Numbered from the stretch's first letter, positions 35,962 through 46,025 are shown. The stretch: DNA of 64,000 nt from Afipia felis ATCC 53690 (GCF_000314735.2 NZ_KB375270.1:1550001-1614000); one strand, 5' to 3'. The notes: generated from the sequence alone by a model not told the origin. Numbers and translations: made by a program.

Positions 35962-36031
35962 TTGTTCCGGTTTTTGTGCGCTTTCGCAGCGCTGCGCCCT
36001 GACGTATAGAGGGCACAGTCCAGAGGCCATA

Positions 36032-36538
36032 ATGATCCACGTCTGCTCGCTCGCTGAACTTCATCCGACCGTCGCCGCCGTTGGTGCGAGCCATATCATC
36101 ACCGTGCTAGGCAAGGTCGAGAGAGCGGTGACGCCTGTCTCCGTGCTCGACGCCAACCATTTGCGCGTGTCGATGGACGACATCACTGAGGCCGCCGACG
36201 GCTTCACGCCTCCCGCCGCCGCGCATATCAACACCACGCTCGATTTCGTGCGGCGCTGGGATCGCCGCGCACCACTTGTCGTCCATTGCTTCGCCGGGAT
36301 CAGCCGATCGACCGCCACCGCATTCATGGCTGTCTGCGCCCTCAATCCCGAGCGCGACGAAAACGATATCGCGAACGCCATTCGCGCCGCCTCTCCGAGC
36401 GCCAGCCCAAACAGGCTGATCGTCCAGCTCGCCGATCGCGCGCTCGGACGCGAGGGCCGCATGATTCGCGCCGTCGAGCGCATTGGCCCTGGCGCCGCCG
36501 TGCTCCAAGGCCGCCCATTCCAGATTAATCTTGAGTGA
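36032..36538 (+). CDS. Tyrosine/dual-specificity-type protein phosphatase
   Basis: 168 residues. The P-loop HCFAGISRST (His85, Cys86, Arg92) is that of Cys-based phosphatases, and the loop SMDDITE (47-53) can supply the general acid Asp. Short, without membrane segment, so cytoplasmic. Bacterial proteins of this type act on phosphotyrosine or on small phosphates. It ends four bases before the NadQ-like gene, with which it is almost certainly co-transcribed, making a link to nucleotide or NAD signalling attractive but unproven. Confidence 0.88.
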   Translation: MIHVCSLAELHPTVAAVGASHIITVLGKVERAVTPVSVLDANHLRVSMDDITEAADGFTPPAAAHINTTLDFVRRWDRRAPLVVHCFAGISRSTATAFMAVCALNPERDENDIANAIRAASPSASPNRLIVQLADRALGREGRMIRAVERIGPGAAVLQGRPFQINLE

Positions 36539-36542
36539 GGCG

Positions 36543-37523
36543 ATGGCAGAGAAGTCGCTGACCCCCATCGAGATCGGCCTCACCGCCGCTATCGTATCGA
36601 TCAACGACAATGAGCCTCTGATCCTCACGGCGCCTGGCACCGGACAGGATGAACTCGCGGGCCTGCCGTTCGGTCCGTTTGACGCGGTCAGCCATCGCAC
36701 CTTCGAGATCGGCCTGCGGGCCTGGGTTGCCGAACAGACCGGCCTGCAACTCGGCTATGTCGAGCAGCTCTATACCTTCGGCGACCGCGGCCGGCACACC
36801 ACCGATCACACCGGCGTCCATGTCGCGTCCATCGGCTATCTTGCGCTGACGCGTTCGGCGGACGGCGATTCCACGCCACAGGTGCCGGGCGCGACATTCG
36901 AGCCGTGGTACCGCTATTTCCCGTGGGAGGACTGGCGCATCGCCAAACCCACGATGATCGATCGCGAAATCCTGCCCGCGTTGCAGGCATGGGCGGCGGC
37001 ATCGGAGGCACCCAACGCCAACCGCGCACTTGGGCGTGCGGACCGCGTGCGGCTTTACTTTGGCGCCGAAGGCACCCATTGGGACGAGGAACATGTCCTC
37101 GACCGCTACGAGCTTCTTTATGAAGCAGGCCTCGTCGAAGAGGCCATGCGCGATGGCCGCTCGGCGGCACTGGCACGCAAATCACTGCCTCCGCTCGGCG
37201 TCGCTATGCGCTTCGACCATCGCCGCATTCTCGCGACCGCCATCGCACGGCTGCGTTCCAAGCTGAAATACCGCCCCGTGGTGTTCGAATTGCTGCCGCC
37301 TGAATTTACGCTGACGGAATTGCAGCACACGGTGGAGGCAATCTCCGGCCGCCATCTGCACAAGCAGAACTTCCGTCGCCTTGTCGAAGCGGGAGCACTG
37401 ACAGAACCCACCGGCGAGATGTCGACGCGAACGGGCGGCCGCCCTGCGGCTCTTTTCCGGTTTCGCCGCGAAGTTTTGCAGGAGCGCCCTGCTCCGGGCC
37501 TGCGGGTGCGTACGCGCAGATAA
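36543..37523 (+). CDS. nadQ: NadQ-like transcriptional regulator of NAD metabolism (COG4111)
   Basis: 326 residues from the ATG preceded by GAGTGAGG. The N-terminal part (~1-190) is a Nudix-like ligand domain without an active Nudix box (LYTFGDRGRHTTDHTGVHVASIGYLAL). The C-terminal ~100 residues form a winged helix (PLGVAMRFDHRRILATAIARLRSKLKYRPVVFELLPPEFTLTELQHTVEAI...LHKQNFRRLVEAG), close to the DNA-binding part of NrtR regulators. COG4111 proteins are annotated as NAD regulators in alphaproteobacteria. The nadABC operon is 3.4 kb downstream with a palindrome at its start, which supports this role. Confidence 0.85.
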   Translation: MAEKSLTPIEIGLTAAIVSINDNEPLILTAPGTGQDELAGLPFGPFDAVSHRTFEIGLRAWVAEQTGLQLGYVEQLYTFGDRGRHTTDHTGVHVASIGYLALTRSADGDSTPQVPGATFEPWYRYFPWEDWRIAKPTMIDREILPALQAWAAASEAPNANRALGRADRVRLYFGAEGTHWDEEHVLDRYELLYEAGLVEEAMRDGRSAALARKSLPPLGVAMRFDHRRILATAIARLRSKLKYRPVVFELLPPEFTLTELQHTVEAISGRHLHKQNFRRLVEAGALTEPTGEMSTRTGGRPAALFRFRREVLQERPAPGLRVRTRR

Positions 37524-37648
37524 ACCAAGCCTGCTTAAAGGGCTTTACACCGCGCCCCAGGCGCTCGAAAATTTATCGGCTTCAGATATTGCCGTGATAA
37601 TGATTTTCCGATCAGCCATGCGGCTGCAAACCCATGGCGACGAGGTAG

Positions 37649-38986
37649 ATGCCGTTGACTGATAAAGCAAAGACCGCCGAGCGGCCTAACGAGCCGGCAA
37701 CGCTGGCTCCCCTGGTGCCGCACCGGTTACGCGCGGCCATTCTCAACGAACTGCATGCCCGCCCCTTCACCGCGCTGCCGGTGCCACGACGCGTCCTTCA
37801 TTTCGGCTTTCACACCAACGAGACCGCCGCACAAATCGACCGGCAAAACCTGCTCGCCTTTTGCATCGCGCGTGGCCTTCCCGGCCCGCTGCCGTCGGAG
37901 AAGCATTACCGCGTTTCGCTTGGCGCGACCGCGCTGCGCTGGGAGCAGCACTCCGAATTCACCACCTACACCTGGGAGATGCCATCCGCGCTCACCGACC
38001 CGCCGTTTACGCCGAGCGTCGCGGTGCTGGAGCCGCAGACTCGCGCCATTTCGCAGCCCGGCCCGCTGCTGGTCGCAATCGACCTGCATATCCTGCCAAA
38101 AAATCCGGACCACATTCCGGTCGAACAGATTTTCGATCGCGCAAGCCTCGCAAGCGCCGAGAACACCGATGGCAGCGCCTCCTACGCGAGCGACTTCCGG
38201 CTCGATCCCTCGGGTTTTGTCCGCATTCTCATTACCGACAACGGCCTCAGCAGCGAGCGTGCCGGCGCTATCGTGCAGCGCGTGCTCGAGATCGAGACCT
38301 ACAGGGCTTTTGCACTACTGGGCCTGCCGGAAGCGCAGCGGCTGTCGCCATCGATCAGCAAGATCGAACAGAAACTCGCGGACGTCACGCAGAAGATGCG
38401 CGAGGCCAACGACCTCGGCAGCAACCGCCAGCTCCTCGACGAACTCGCAGCACTCGCCGCCGATCTGGAGGCCGGTGCCGCCGCCAGCGTATTCCGCTTC
38501 GGTGCGACACGCGCCTATGACGAGATCATCCATCAGCGCCTCGAGACCATCGGCGAGCGCAAGATGGGCGGTTTGCCGACCTGGAGTTCGTTTCTCGCCC
38601 GGCGCATGGCGCCCGCGATCCGCACCTGCACCACGACCGAGGCGCGGCAGAGCGAGTTGTCGCTCAAGCTGTCACGCGCCGCCGACCTGCTGCGCACCCG
38701 CGTCAATGTCGAACTGGAAAAGCAGAACCAGGAACTGCTGAAATCGATGAACGAGCGCACGCGCATGCAGCTCAGGCTGCAGACCACGGTCGAAGGCCTG
38801 TCTGTTGCTGCGATCACCTATTATGTGGTGAGCCTGTTCGGCTACGTCGCCAAGGCAGCCCACGAGACCGGCTACATCCACATCGAGCCAGCGTACATGA
38901 TCGCGGCGTTCATTCCGGTCGCGGCACTGGCGATCTGGACGACCGTGCGGCGCATTCGCAAGCACCACATCTCGCACGATCAGTGA
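37649..38986 (+). CDS. DUF3422 membrane protein
   Basis: 445 residues. The N-terminal soluble region (~1-330) begins LRAAILNELHARPFTAL and includes conserved stretches RVSLGATALRWEQHSEFTTYTW and RRMAPAIRTCTTTEARQ. Two C-terminal membrane segments follow (~385-405, 417-437) and the protein ends with a basic tail. The second segment lies just after GYIHIEPAYMIAAF. It is an inner-membrane protein with a large cytoplasmic part and unknown function, common in alpha- and betaproteobacteria. Ribosome-binding GAGGT directly precedes the ATG. Confidence 0.9.
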   Translation: MPLTDKAKTAERPNEPATLAPLVPHRLRAAILNELHARPFTALPVPRRVLHFGFHTNETAAQIDRQNLLAFCIARGLPGPLPSEKHYRVSLGATALRWEQHSEFTTYTWEMPSALTDPPFTPSVAVLEPQTRAISQPGPLLVAIDLHILPKNPDHIPVEQIFDRASLASAENTDGSASYASDFRLDPSGFVRILITDNGLSSERAGAIVQRVLEIETYRAFALLGLPEAQRLSPSISKIEQKLADVTQKMREANDLGSNRQLLDELAALAADLEAGAAASVFRFGATRAYDEIIHQRLETIGERKMGGLPTWSSFLARRMAPAIRTCTTTEARQSELSLKLSRAADLLRTRVNVELEKQNQELLKSMNERTRMQLRLQTTVEGLSVAAITYYVVSLFGYVAKAAHETGYIHIEPAYMIAAFIPVAALAIWTTVRRIRKHHISHDQ

Positions 38987-39056
38987 GAGTCCATAGCGTC
39001 TTCAAGCGAAGTGGATACCGCCTCGCGTGAAGAAACGCGTCGAAATTAGATAATAC

Positions 39057-39581
39057 TTAGTCGGTGCTCTTGCGCAGTTCCGCAACAGGCTCGGAATGCA
39101 CCTCGGCGCGCGCGGCTTCCGCACGCGCTTCGGTTCTGTGCGGCGCGTGCAGCGAGCGCGGCTTGCGGATCATCCGCGTCAGGAAGGTGCGGACATTGCC
39201 CTGGCGGTGGAAATCGCAATAGGCGAAGCCGAGGCCAGACACGGAGCCGCGGAAGCTGACCTCATCGTATTTGTTCAAATTGAAGCACGGCTCGAATGGC
39301 AGGCCCTTCACCGAAGCGCAGACCGATCCGTTGCGAACCTGAAGCGTGTTGCTCGGCAACCGCATATGGCGCAGCGGACCCGTGCCGCTGAACTGCACCG
39401 ATCCGGCCGCAGAGCCATCCTCGTAAATGCGTCCGGCGCCTTTGGTGCCGTCGAAGCAGGTGAAGGAGAACAATTTGTTGGCGACGAACTTGCGCGCCTG
39501 ACCAGCATCCATCTGCTCGGCGAAAGCGGGCGCGACTGCACACCCGGCAAGTGCAACACCAAAAGCCAATCGCGCGAACAT
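39057..39581 (-). CDS. Secreted protein of unknown function with conserved cysteines
   Basis: 174 residues from the ATG preceded by TTGGAGTGG, which also places the signal peptide at the very start (MFARLAFGVALAGCAVAPAFA). The mature domain has Cys in FSFTCFDGTKGAGRIY, GSVCASVKGLPFEPCFNL and GFAYCDFHRQG, consistent with two disulfides. After ~135 it turns into a charged, Ala/Glu/Arg-rich tail, probably disordered. Earlier in-frame starts are possible but lack such a site. No family recognised beyond conserved rhizobial hypothetical proteins. Confidence 0.72.
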   Translation of the reverse strand: MFARLAFGVALAGCAVAPAFAEQMDAGQARKFVANKLFSFTCFDGTKGAGRIYEDGSAAGSVQFSGTGPLRHMRLPSNTLQVRNGSVCASVKGLPFEPCFNLNKYDEVSFRGSVSGLGFAYCDFHRQGNVRTFLTRMIRKPRSLHAPHRTEARAEAARAEVHSEPVAELRKSTD

Positions 39582-39703
39582 GCGAACCACTCCAACTCGT
39601 GACATTCGGGATGAGACCGCGACAAATGCCGATCTTAAGTCCCTGATTACCATATCAACCATGGCAACAATGGAGCACTATGGTTTGCAAAGCCTGAACA
39701 TCC

Positions 39704-40690
39704 TCAGGCTATTTTCACCACCACGCGACCGCGAACCTTGCCGGCGAGAATGTCGGAACCGGCGGCGATCACCTCGTCGAGCGAGATTTCCCGTGTTATT
39801 TCAGCGAGTTTTCCCTTGTCCAGGTCCTTGGCCAGCCGGGCCCAGGCAGTTTCCCGCAAGGGCAGCGGGCACATCACGGAGTCGATGCCCAAAAGGCACA
39901 CTCCACGCAAAATGAAGGGTGCGACCGTCGCCGGCAGATCCATGCCGGCGGCAAGTCCGCAGGCGGCGATAGCACCATGAGCCTTGGTCATCGACAGAAC
40001 GTTGGCCAGCGTGGTCGAGCCGACACTGTCGACACCTGCCGCCCAGCGCTCCTTGGCGAGCGGCTTGGCTGGACCCGACAGTTCGTCGCGGCCGATGATC
40101 TCCGCCGCGCCGAGATCCTTGAGATAGGCACTTTCGCTGGCGCGGCCGGTCGAGGCGATCACATGGAAGCCGGCCTTCGCCAGCAGGCTGACCGCGACCG
40201 AACCGACACCGCCTACCGCGCCGGTCACGATCGCCGCGCCGTCCTTCGGCGTGATGCCGTGCTTCTCCAGCGCGAGCACCGACAGCATGGCGGTGAAACC
40301 CGCAGTGCCGATCGCCATCGCCTCACGCGCGCTCATGCCTTCGGGCAGCCGCACCAGCCAGTCGCCCTTGACGCGGGTCTTCTCCGCATAGGCACCGAGA
40401 TGGGTTTCGCCCATGCCCCAGCCCGTGCCGATCACCTTGTCGCCCGCCTTCCACTTCGCGTGCTCAGAGGAGATCACGGTGCCGGCAAAGTCGATTCCGG
40501 CGATCATCGGGAAGCGCCGCACCACCGGGCCTTTGCCGGTGAGTGCGAGGCCGTCCTTGTAATTGAGGGTGGACCATTCGACGGCCACGACGACGTCGCC
40601 CTCCATCCACTCGCTTTCGTCGAACTGCGTCAGCGACGCGACGGTGCCTTTGTCGGCTTTGTCGATGCGGACGGCTTTGAACGTTCCCAC
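39704..40690 (-). CDS. acuI: MDR/zinc-independent quinone oxidoreductase, AcuI/YhdH family
   Basis: 328 residues from a GTG start with AGGGAG six bases before it; an ATG five codons further upstream would place the ribosome site inside the gene. NADPH-binding GAVGGVGSVA, N-terminal STLNYKDGLALTGKGPVVRRFPMIAGIDFAGTV and C-terminal GSVMCPL-like GIDSVMCPLPLR are typical of AcuI, which reduces acryloyl-CoA (propionyl-CoA forming), and of YhdH. No zinc ligands. Cytoplasmic. It is divergent from nadA, with a 273-base region between. Confidence 0.9.
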   Translation of the reverse strand: MGTFKAVRIDKADKGTVASLTQFDESEWMEGDVVVAVEWSTLNYKDGLALTGKGPVVRRFPMIAGIDFAGTVISSEHAKWKAGDKVIGTGWGMGETHLGAYAEKTRVKGDWLVRLPEGMSAREAMAIGTAGFTAMLSVLALEKHGITPKDGAAIVTGAVGGVGSVAVSLLAKAGFHVIASTGRASESAYLKDLGAAEIIGRDELSGPAKPLAKERWAAGVDSVGSTTLANVLSMTKAHGAIAACGLAAGMDLPATVAPFILRGVCLLGIDSVMCPLPLRETAWARLAKDLDKGKLAEITREISLDEVIAAGSDILAGKVRGRVVVKIA

Positions 40691-40900
40691 AATTTGCTCC
40701 CTCATTCGTGCAGGCGAACAGTAGTAGCGAGGAACGGGGCGTCAAATCGACGATGGTGTTATGCAGAAGCTCTCCTATTCCCGGCCGAATAAATTTGCGG
40801 GAAGGTCTGGCGAGAGCGTCAAAGACCTGTTATATTTGTTTTGCTCCGATTGAGAACAACTGATCGCCATACCAGCGATGCGCTCAGTAGGAGCTAATGC

Positions 40901-40919
40901 ACCGGCGTTCGCCGGTTTT
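40901..40919 (+). promoter_or_regulatory. Terminator-like hairpin in the nadA leader
   Basis: ACCGGCG-tt-CGCCGGT followed by TTTC, 45 bases before the nadA start. No upstream gene on this strand needs a terminator here. TAGGAGCTAATG just before it would open a short frame overlapping nadA. The arrangement allows attenuation but does not prove it. Confidence 0.45.
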
Positions 40920-40930
40920 CTCAGACGCCA

Positions 40931-40953
40931 TATATGCTCAATTCGAGTATATA
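40931..40953. promoter_or_regulatory. Imperfect 23-bp palindrome before nadA, candidate NadQ operator
   Basis: TATATGCTCAATTCGAGTATATA: outer five and several inner positions are symmetric (arms TATATnCTC/GAGnATATA). It lies 10 bases before the ATG and partly overlaps the ribosome-binding AGGAG and any -10 box, so a bound repressor would block expression. Assignment to NadQ is inference from co-location. Confidence 0.5.
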
Positions 40954-40963
40954 GGAGATAACA

Positions 40964-42070
40964 ATGCCGCTGACTGGACTGTTTGGCCCCGAAGACTTTG
41001 GCGCTCCCGCCACCTCCAAGAACCCGGTGGCTGCCCGCTGTCCGTCACGCGAGCGATTCGCTTCGCTTCCCGCGCCCTCGCTGGAATGGACTCCCGAGGT
41101 CGAGCGTGCGACCGCGCATCTCTACGAACGCGTGAAAGAGGTCATCCCGCCGGTCGAGTGGCCGTTCATGGCGCCGTACATCAAGGCGATCAATGAATTG
41201 AAGCGCGAGCGCAACGCCGTAATCCTTGCGCATAACTATCAGACTCCAGAAATCTTCCACTGCGTCGGCGACGTCGGCGGCGACTCGCTGAAGCTCGCCA
41301 TCGAGGCGACGAAGGTAAAGGCCGACGTCATCGTCCAATGCGGCGTACACTTCATGGCCGAGACCTCGAAGATTCTGAACCCCGCCAAGACCGTACTGAT
41401 CCCGGATTCGCGCGCGGGCTGCTCGCTCGCCTCCTCGATCACCGGTGAGGACGTGCGCCTGCTGCGCGAGCGCTTCCCCGGCGTGCCGGTGGTCGCCTAT
41501 GTGAACACCTCGGCCGACGTAAAGGCGGAAGTCGATATCTGCTGCACCTCCTCGAACGCCGTTCAGGTCGTCGAGAGCCTCGGCAGCGACACCGTCATCA
41601 TGCTGCCGGACCAGTATCTGGCGAAATATGTCGCCTCGAAAACCAAGGTGAAGATCATTGCCTGGAAGGGCGCGTGCGAAGTGCACGAGCGCTTCACCGG
41701 CGATGAACTGCGCAGCTATCGCGCCGCCGACCCCGATGTGCAGATTATCGCGCATCCGGAGTGCCCGCCTGACGTTATCAAGGAAGCGGACTTCACCGGC
41801 TCGACCGCGCACATGATCGACTGGGTCCGCAACAACAAGCCGAAACGCGTCGTCATGGTCACCGAATGCTCGATGGCCGACAACGTGCAGGCCGAGTTGC
41901 CGGAGATTAACTTCGTCAAGCCGTGCAATCTCTGCCCGCACATGAAGCGCATCACGCTGCCGAAGATTCTCGACAGTCTGCTCTACATGCGTGAGGAAAT
42001 CGTGATCGATCCGATGATCGCGGACAAGGCCCGTCGCTCCGTCGAGCGGATGGTCAATCTGAAAAACTGA
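40964..42070 (+). CDS. nadA: Quinolinate synthase A
   Basis: 368 residues; ribosome-binding AGGAG before the ATG. It condenses iminoaspartate with dihydroxyacetone phosphate to quinolinate using a [4Fe-4S] cluster. The three-fold repeated fold is clear from [61 protein letters not shown] and VTECSMADN. The cluster Cys are in QCGVHF, TECSM and the C-terminal PCNLCPHM. The long N-terminal extension (~40 residues) is typical of alphaproteobacterial NadA. First gene of nadABC. Confidence 0.97.
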   Translation: MPLTGLFGPEDFGAPATSKNPVAARCPSRERFASLPAPSLEWTPEVERATAHLYERVKEVIPPVEWPFMAPYIKAINELKRERNAVILAHNYQTPEIFHCVGDVGGDSLKLAIEATKVKADVIVQCGVHFMAETSKILNPAKTVLIPDSRAGCSLASSITGEDVRLLRERFPGVPVVAYVNTSADVKAEVDICCTSSNAVQVVESLGSDTVIMLPDQYLAKYVASKTKVKIIAWKGACEVHERFTGDELRSYRAADPDVQIIAHPECPPDVIKEADFTGSTAHMIDWVRNNKPKRVVMVTECSMADNVQAELPEINFVKPCNLCPHMKRITLPKILDSLLYMREEIVIDPMIADKARRSVERMVNLKN

Positions 42071-42132
42071 CCAGAAGCCGGAAAGCCGGCGGCCAACGCC
42101 GACCGCCGGCCGGCACATCAAAGGCAAACGAC

Positions 42133-43731
42133 ATGAGACAGAAGGAAGTCGCGCAGGTACAAGCGCCCGATCATGTCGTCATCGTCGGCGCAGGCCTCGC
42201 CGGGTTGTTTTGCGCGCTGAAACTCGCGCCGCGCCCCGTCACCGTCATCTCCGCCGCCTCGCTCGGCGAAGGCGCATCCAGCGTCTGGGCGCAGGGCGGC
42301 ATCGCCGCAGCCGTCGGCGAAGGCGACACACCGGAATCGCATGCACGCGACACCATCGCGGTGGGTGGCGGCATCGTCGATGAAGCGGTGGCGCATCGGC
42401 TCGCCAGCGAAGCCGCTGAACGCATCAACGACCTTCTGCGCTACGGCGTGCCATTCGACCGCGATCTCGAAGGCAGACTTGCAGTCGGCCGTGAAGCCGC
42501 GCATTCCGCCCGACGCATCGTCCATGTTCAGGGCGACCGTGCGGGCAAGGCCATCATCACCGCGTTGATCGAAACAGTGCGCAAGACGCCATCGATCAAG
42601 ATCATCGAAGGCTACAGCGCCGAGGAATTGCTGGTCAAAGACGGCGCAGTGACCGGTCTGCGCTTACGCAACACCGCAAGCCGGGAGGCACTCGCACTGC
42701 CCGCGCGTGCCGTGGTGCTCGCGACCGGCGGCATCGGTCATCTTTATGCCGTCACCACCAACCCTGCGGAATCATATGGCGGCGGCCTTGCCATCGCCGC
42801 CCGCGCGGGCGCGGTGATCGCTGATCCGGAATTCGTGCAATTCCACCCCACCGCCGTGATGATTGGTAAAGACCCTGCCCCGCTCGCGACCGAGGCGCTG
42901 CGCGGCGAAGGCGCGACGCTCATCAATGGCGACGGCGAGCGCTTCATGCTCAAGATCGATCCCCTCGCCGAGCTTGCGCCACGCGACATCGTCGCGCGCG
43001 GGGTGTTCGCGGAGATCGCCGCTGGGCGCGGTGCGTTCCTCGACGCCACCAAGGCTGTCGGCGCGGCATTCGCCCAAAAATTTCCGACCGTTTATGAAAG
43101 CTGCCTTGCGGGCGGAATCGATGCCGCGACACAGCCGATCCCGATCGCGCCCGCCGCGCATTACCACATGGGTGGCATCGCGGTGGATGGTCACGGACGC
43201 TCGTCCATCCTCGGCCTGTGGGCCGCGGGCGAAGTCTCCTCCACCGGAGCGCACGGCGCCAACCGCCTCGCCTCCAATTCCCTGCTGGAAGCCGTGGTCT
43301 ATGCCGCGCGCATTGCCGACGACATCCGTAGTCTGCACTGGCAGGCACCGGACCCGATCGCATCCATCGGAAAAGAACTCTCGGCTGCACTCGAAAAGGA
43401 TCTCGAGACCAGATTGCGCGAGACGATGAGCACGCATGTCGGCGTCATCCGCGACGCCGAGGGTCTTGCAAAGGCCATCGGCATTTTCGGCGAGATCAAA
43501 ACCGCGTCGAACAGCATCGCGCTGCGCAATATGGCGACGACGGCACTGCTCGTCGCGACATGTGCCTATGTCCGCGAGGAAAGCCGTGGCGCGCATTTCC
43601 GCTCCGACTTCCCCGAGGCCAGTCCCGACTTCGCCCGGCGCACCATGACGACACTGTCCGCCGCGCAGCACATCGCGGCAGAGCTCGTGCGCATGCCGTC
43701 AGTCGCCGAAGTGATTGGAAGCCTGGTATGA
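42133..43731 (+). CDS. nadB: L-aspartate oxidase
   Basis: 532 residues. FAD-dependent oxidation of L-aspartate to iminoaspartate, the partner step of NadA. FAD-binding [13 protein letters not shown] at the N-terminus, [32 protein letters not shown], the capping-domain block [28 protein letters not shown] and the C-terminal [18 protein letters not shown] are all normal for NadB and separate it from succinate dehydrogenase. It starts 62 bases after nadA and overlaps nadC by four bases (ATGA). Confidence 0.97.
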   Translation: MRQKEVAQVQAPDHVVIVGAGLAGLFCALKLAPRPVTVISAASLGEGASSVWAQGGIAAAVGEGDTPESHARDTIAVGGGIVDEAVAHRLASEAAERINDLLRYGVPFDRDLEGRLAVGREAAHSARRIVHVQGDRAGKAIITALIETVRKTPSIKIIEGYSAEELLVKDGAVTGLRLRNTASREALALPARAVVLATGGIGHLYAVTTNPAESYGGGLAIAARAGAVIADPEFVQFHPTAVMIGKDPAPLATEALRGEGATLINGDGERFMLKIDPLAELAPRDIVARGVFAEIAAGRGAFLDATKAVGAAFAQKFPTVYESCLAGGIDAATQPIPIAPAAHYHMGGIAVDGHGRSSILGLWAAGEVSSTGAHGANRLASNSLLEAVVYAARIADDIRSLHWQAPDPIASIGKELSAALEKDLETRLRETMSTHVGVIRDAEGLAKAIGIFGEIKTASNSIALRNMATTALLVATCAYVREESRGAHFRSDFPEASPDFARRTMTTLSAAQHIAAELVRMPSVAEVIGSLV

Positions 43732-44615
43732 CGACAACGACATCTCCCGTTTCGCTGATGTTTCCCGATGGCTTTCTGGCACAGCCGACCATCGCGGAGA
43801 CCGTGCGGCACGCACTCGCGGAAGACCTCGGTCGAGCCGGCGACATCACCTCTATCGCAACGATTCCAGAAACGACGCCTGCCCGCGCAATCATGGTTGC
43901 GCGACAGCCCGGCGTGATCGCGGGCCTGCCGCTGGCGGTAGAAACATTTCAGCAGCTTGCACCCGATATCAAAATTGAAGCCCATGCCCGCGACGGCGCC
44001 CCTGTTGTCCAAGGCAAATCACTGCTTACCATCACCGGCCCTGCCCGCGCTGTTCTGTCCGCCGAACGCGTCGCGCTCAATTTCGTTGGTCGTCTGTCCG
44101 GCATCGCCACGCTGACAGCGAGCTATGTGAAAGAGACCGCAGGCACGAAGCTGCGCATTTGCTGCACGCGCAAGACCACGCCGGGACTGCGCGCGCTGGA
44201 GAAATACGCCGTGCGCTGCGGCGGCGGCTTCAACCACCGCTTCGGCCTCGACGACGCCATCCTCATCAAGGACAACCACATCGCAGTTGCAGGCAGCATC
44301 ACAGCTGTGCTGAAACGCGCGCGAGCGGTCGTGGGGCATCTGGTCAAGGTGGAGATCGAAGTCGACACGCTCGATCAGTTGCGTGAGGTCCTTGCGACAG
44401 GCCTTGCCGATGTCGTGTTGCTCGACAACATGGACATCCCAACCCTGCGCGAAGCGGTTGCACTCGCGGCGGGCCGTGTGGTGCTGGAAGTGTCGGGCGG
44501 CGTTACCGTGGACCGCATTGCCGAGATCGCGAAGACCGGCGTCGACTATGCCTCATCCGGCGCACTGACCCATTCGGCGCCGAACTTCGACGTCGCGCTG
44601 GATATCGAGGTGTAA
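43728..44615 (+). CDS. nadC: Nicotinate-nucleotide pyrophosphorylase (carboxylating)
   Basis: 295 residues from the ATG overlapping the nadB stop. It converts quinolinate and PRPP to nicotinate mononucleotide. Typical segments: [48 protein letters not shown] (quinolinate-binding Arg/Lys/His), [31 protein letters not shown] and [12 protein letters not shown]. It completes the nadABC operon, so the window encodes the whole route from aspartate to NaMN. Its stop is nine bases before the convergent cell-wall hydrolase stop. Confidence 0.97.
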   Translation: MTTTTSPVSLMFPDGFLAQPTIAETVRHALAEDLGRAGDITSIATIPETTPARAIMVARQPGVIAGLPLAVETFQQLAPDIKIEAHARDGAPVVQGKSLLTITGPARAVLSAERVALNFVGRLSGIATLTASYVKETAGTKLRICCTRKTTPGLRALEKYAVRCGGGFNHRFGLDDAILIKDNHIAVAGSITAVLKRARAVVGHLVKVEIEVDTLDQLREVLATGLADVVLLDNMDIPTLREAVALAAGRVVLEVSGGVTVDRIAEIAKTGVDYASSGALTHSAPNFDVALDIEV

Positions 44616-44624
44616 GCGCAGCGA

Positions 44625-46025
44625 CTAGCGCTTGGCTTCCAACTCGGCCGAGCTTTTCGCTTCCTGGAGCAATTCCTTGGAGATTTCCGCCGTCTGTGCG
44701 GCATTGCCCCAGCTCGGCGCATCCTTGCCGTCGCCCCACGCCTTCGGTCTATAGAAGGTATGGACGCCAAAGCGGTACATCTTCTTCATCTCATGCACCC
44801 ATGACGGGCGCACCCAGTAAGCATGATAATGCGTGGACTTGCCGACTTCCGGCAGCCACAGCTTGCCGTCGAGCGTCGCTTTGGCGATCCGCTTCGCACG
44901 CTCCCACATGTCCGGCTCGTTGATGACGTCACGGACATTGTCGCAGGCGAAGGTGAACTGGCAGGCGAGATGGCGGCCCTTGTTCTGGTAGACGACCCCG
45001 CAAATCGTGGTCGGATAGAAGCCCGAGAACACACGGTTCATTACCACCTGCGCCACGGCGATCTGGCCGCGCACGGCTTCGCCGCGCGCTTCGAAATACA
45101 CCGCCTCCGCAAGGCACTTCTCCCCCTTGGCTCGGGCCTTCGCATCGAGACGAAGCCGCTGTGCCGGGGATTCCTTATTTACCTCGCCCTTGGGCGCAAT
45201 CGATTCACCACCCGCTGACAGATCTGCGTTGGGAGTCAGCAAGACCTGTTGTTTCAGATCCGGATCACCGCCGGGCATAATGACGACAGGTTCTTCACCA
45301 GGCTGCCAGCGCTCCAGCGCTCCGCCGCTGTCGCCCAGCGCGGAGCTACCGAAGAACAAGGTCGCCGTCTTGATCGAGAACGGATCACGCGGCGCGACCG
45401 CATGACTGGATGTGGCGTGAAGCACGGCCAGCGCGCTCTCATCCAGCGTGCTGTCATCGGGCTTGGCCGTATCGTATTGCGGCAGGCGCGGCGAGTTCAG
45501 CGCTTCCTGCAGTTCCTGATCGAGCGGTTCGCTTGAAGAAGCGTTCTCCGCAGTGGCCTTTTCATCCCCGTTCGGCGCCGGTGCGTTCTGCGACGCAGGC
45601 GAGACCGAATGCACAGGCGGCACCGCCATCGGCAAGCGATCGCCCTTCGCGGCGCGCATCACGGCGGGATAGTCGGACGATTGCAGCGGACGCACCGCCG
45701 GAGCGAACGGATTGCTGCCAAGCGAGCCGGTGATGTCCGAACCACGGCCAGGATTCGAACCAAGGCTCACGAGCGTCACGGAAGCCGCATCAGGCACATC
45801 GGTACCGATCGGGCGGACGAAATTGAAGGAGGCGATCCGCAGCGAATTGCGCGGCATCGCAAACAGATGCTGCTGCCAGCGCTGCGCGACGCCCGGCTGG
45901 TGCACGAGCTGCGAGGCGATGTCCTGATAGCCGATTTCGGTCGGCGCCATCGCAAGGAGGCAGAAAACAAAACTGAAGGGCGCAAGATATGCGCCCTTCA
46001 GTCTGTTACGCAACATAACCATCAT
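44625..46025 (-). CDS. SleB/CwlJ-type cell wall hydrolase
   Basis: 466 residues from the first ATG; a GTG three codons earlier and further Met at +1 and +3 are alternatives. A hydrophobic segment at ~9-30 anchors or exports it. A long Pro/Ala/Ser-rich low-complexity region (~75-290) leads to the C-terminal Hydrolase_2 domain (~305-430): EKCLAEAVYFEARGEAVRGQIAVAQVVMNRV, with the catalytic Glu, and FYPTTICGVVYQNKGRHLACQFTFACD. Such domains cleave peptidoglycan glycan strands. In non-sporulating alphaproteobacteria the role is probably cell-wall remodelling. Confidence 0.88.
   Translation of the reverse strand: MMVMLRNRLKGAYLAPFSFVFCLLAMAPTEIGYQDIASQLVHQPGVAQRWQQHLFAMPRNSLRIASFNFVRPIGTDVPDAASVTLVSLGSNPGRGSDITGSLGSNPFAPAVRPLQSSDYPAVMRAAKGDRLPMAVPPVHSVSPASQNAPAPNGDEKATAENASSSEPLDQELQEALNSPRLPQYDTAKPDDSTLDESALAVLHATSSHAVAPRDPFSIKTATLFFGSSALGDSGGALERWQPGEEPVVIMPGGDPDLKQQVLLTPNADLSAGGESIAPKGEVNKESPAQRLRLDAKARAKGEKCLAEAVYFEARGEAVRGQIAVAQVVMNRVFSGFYPTTICGVVYQNKGRHLACQFTFACDNVRDVINEPDMWERAKRIAKATLDGKLWLPEVGKSTHYHAYWVRPSWVHEMKKMYRFGVHTFYRPKAWGDGKDAPSWGNAAQTAEISKELLQEAKSSAELEAKR

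Noticed and set aside
40897..41196. 99-codon frame starting after TAGGAG and overlapping nadA
   Set aside because: Not accepted as a protein gene, because its body is only the +1 shadow of nadA; kept as a possible leader start in the nadA finding.
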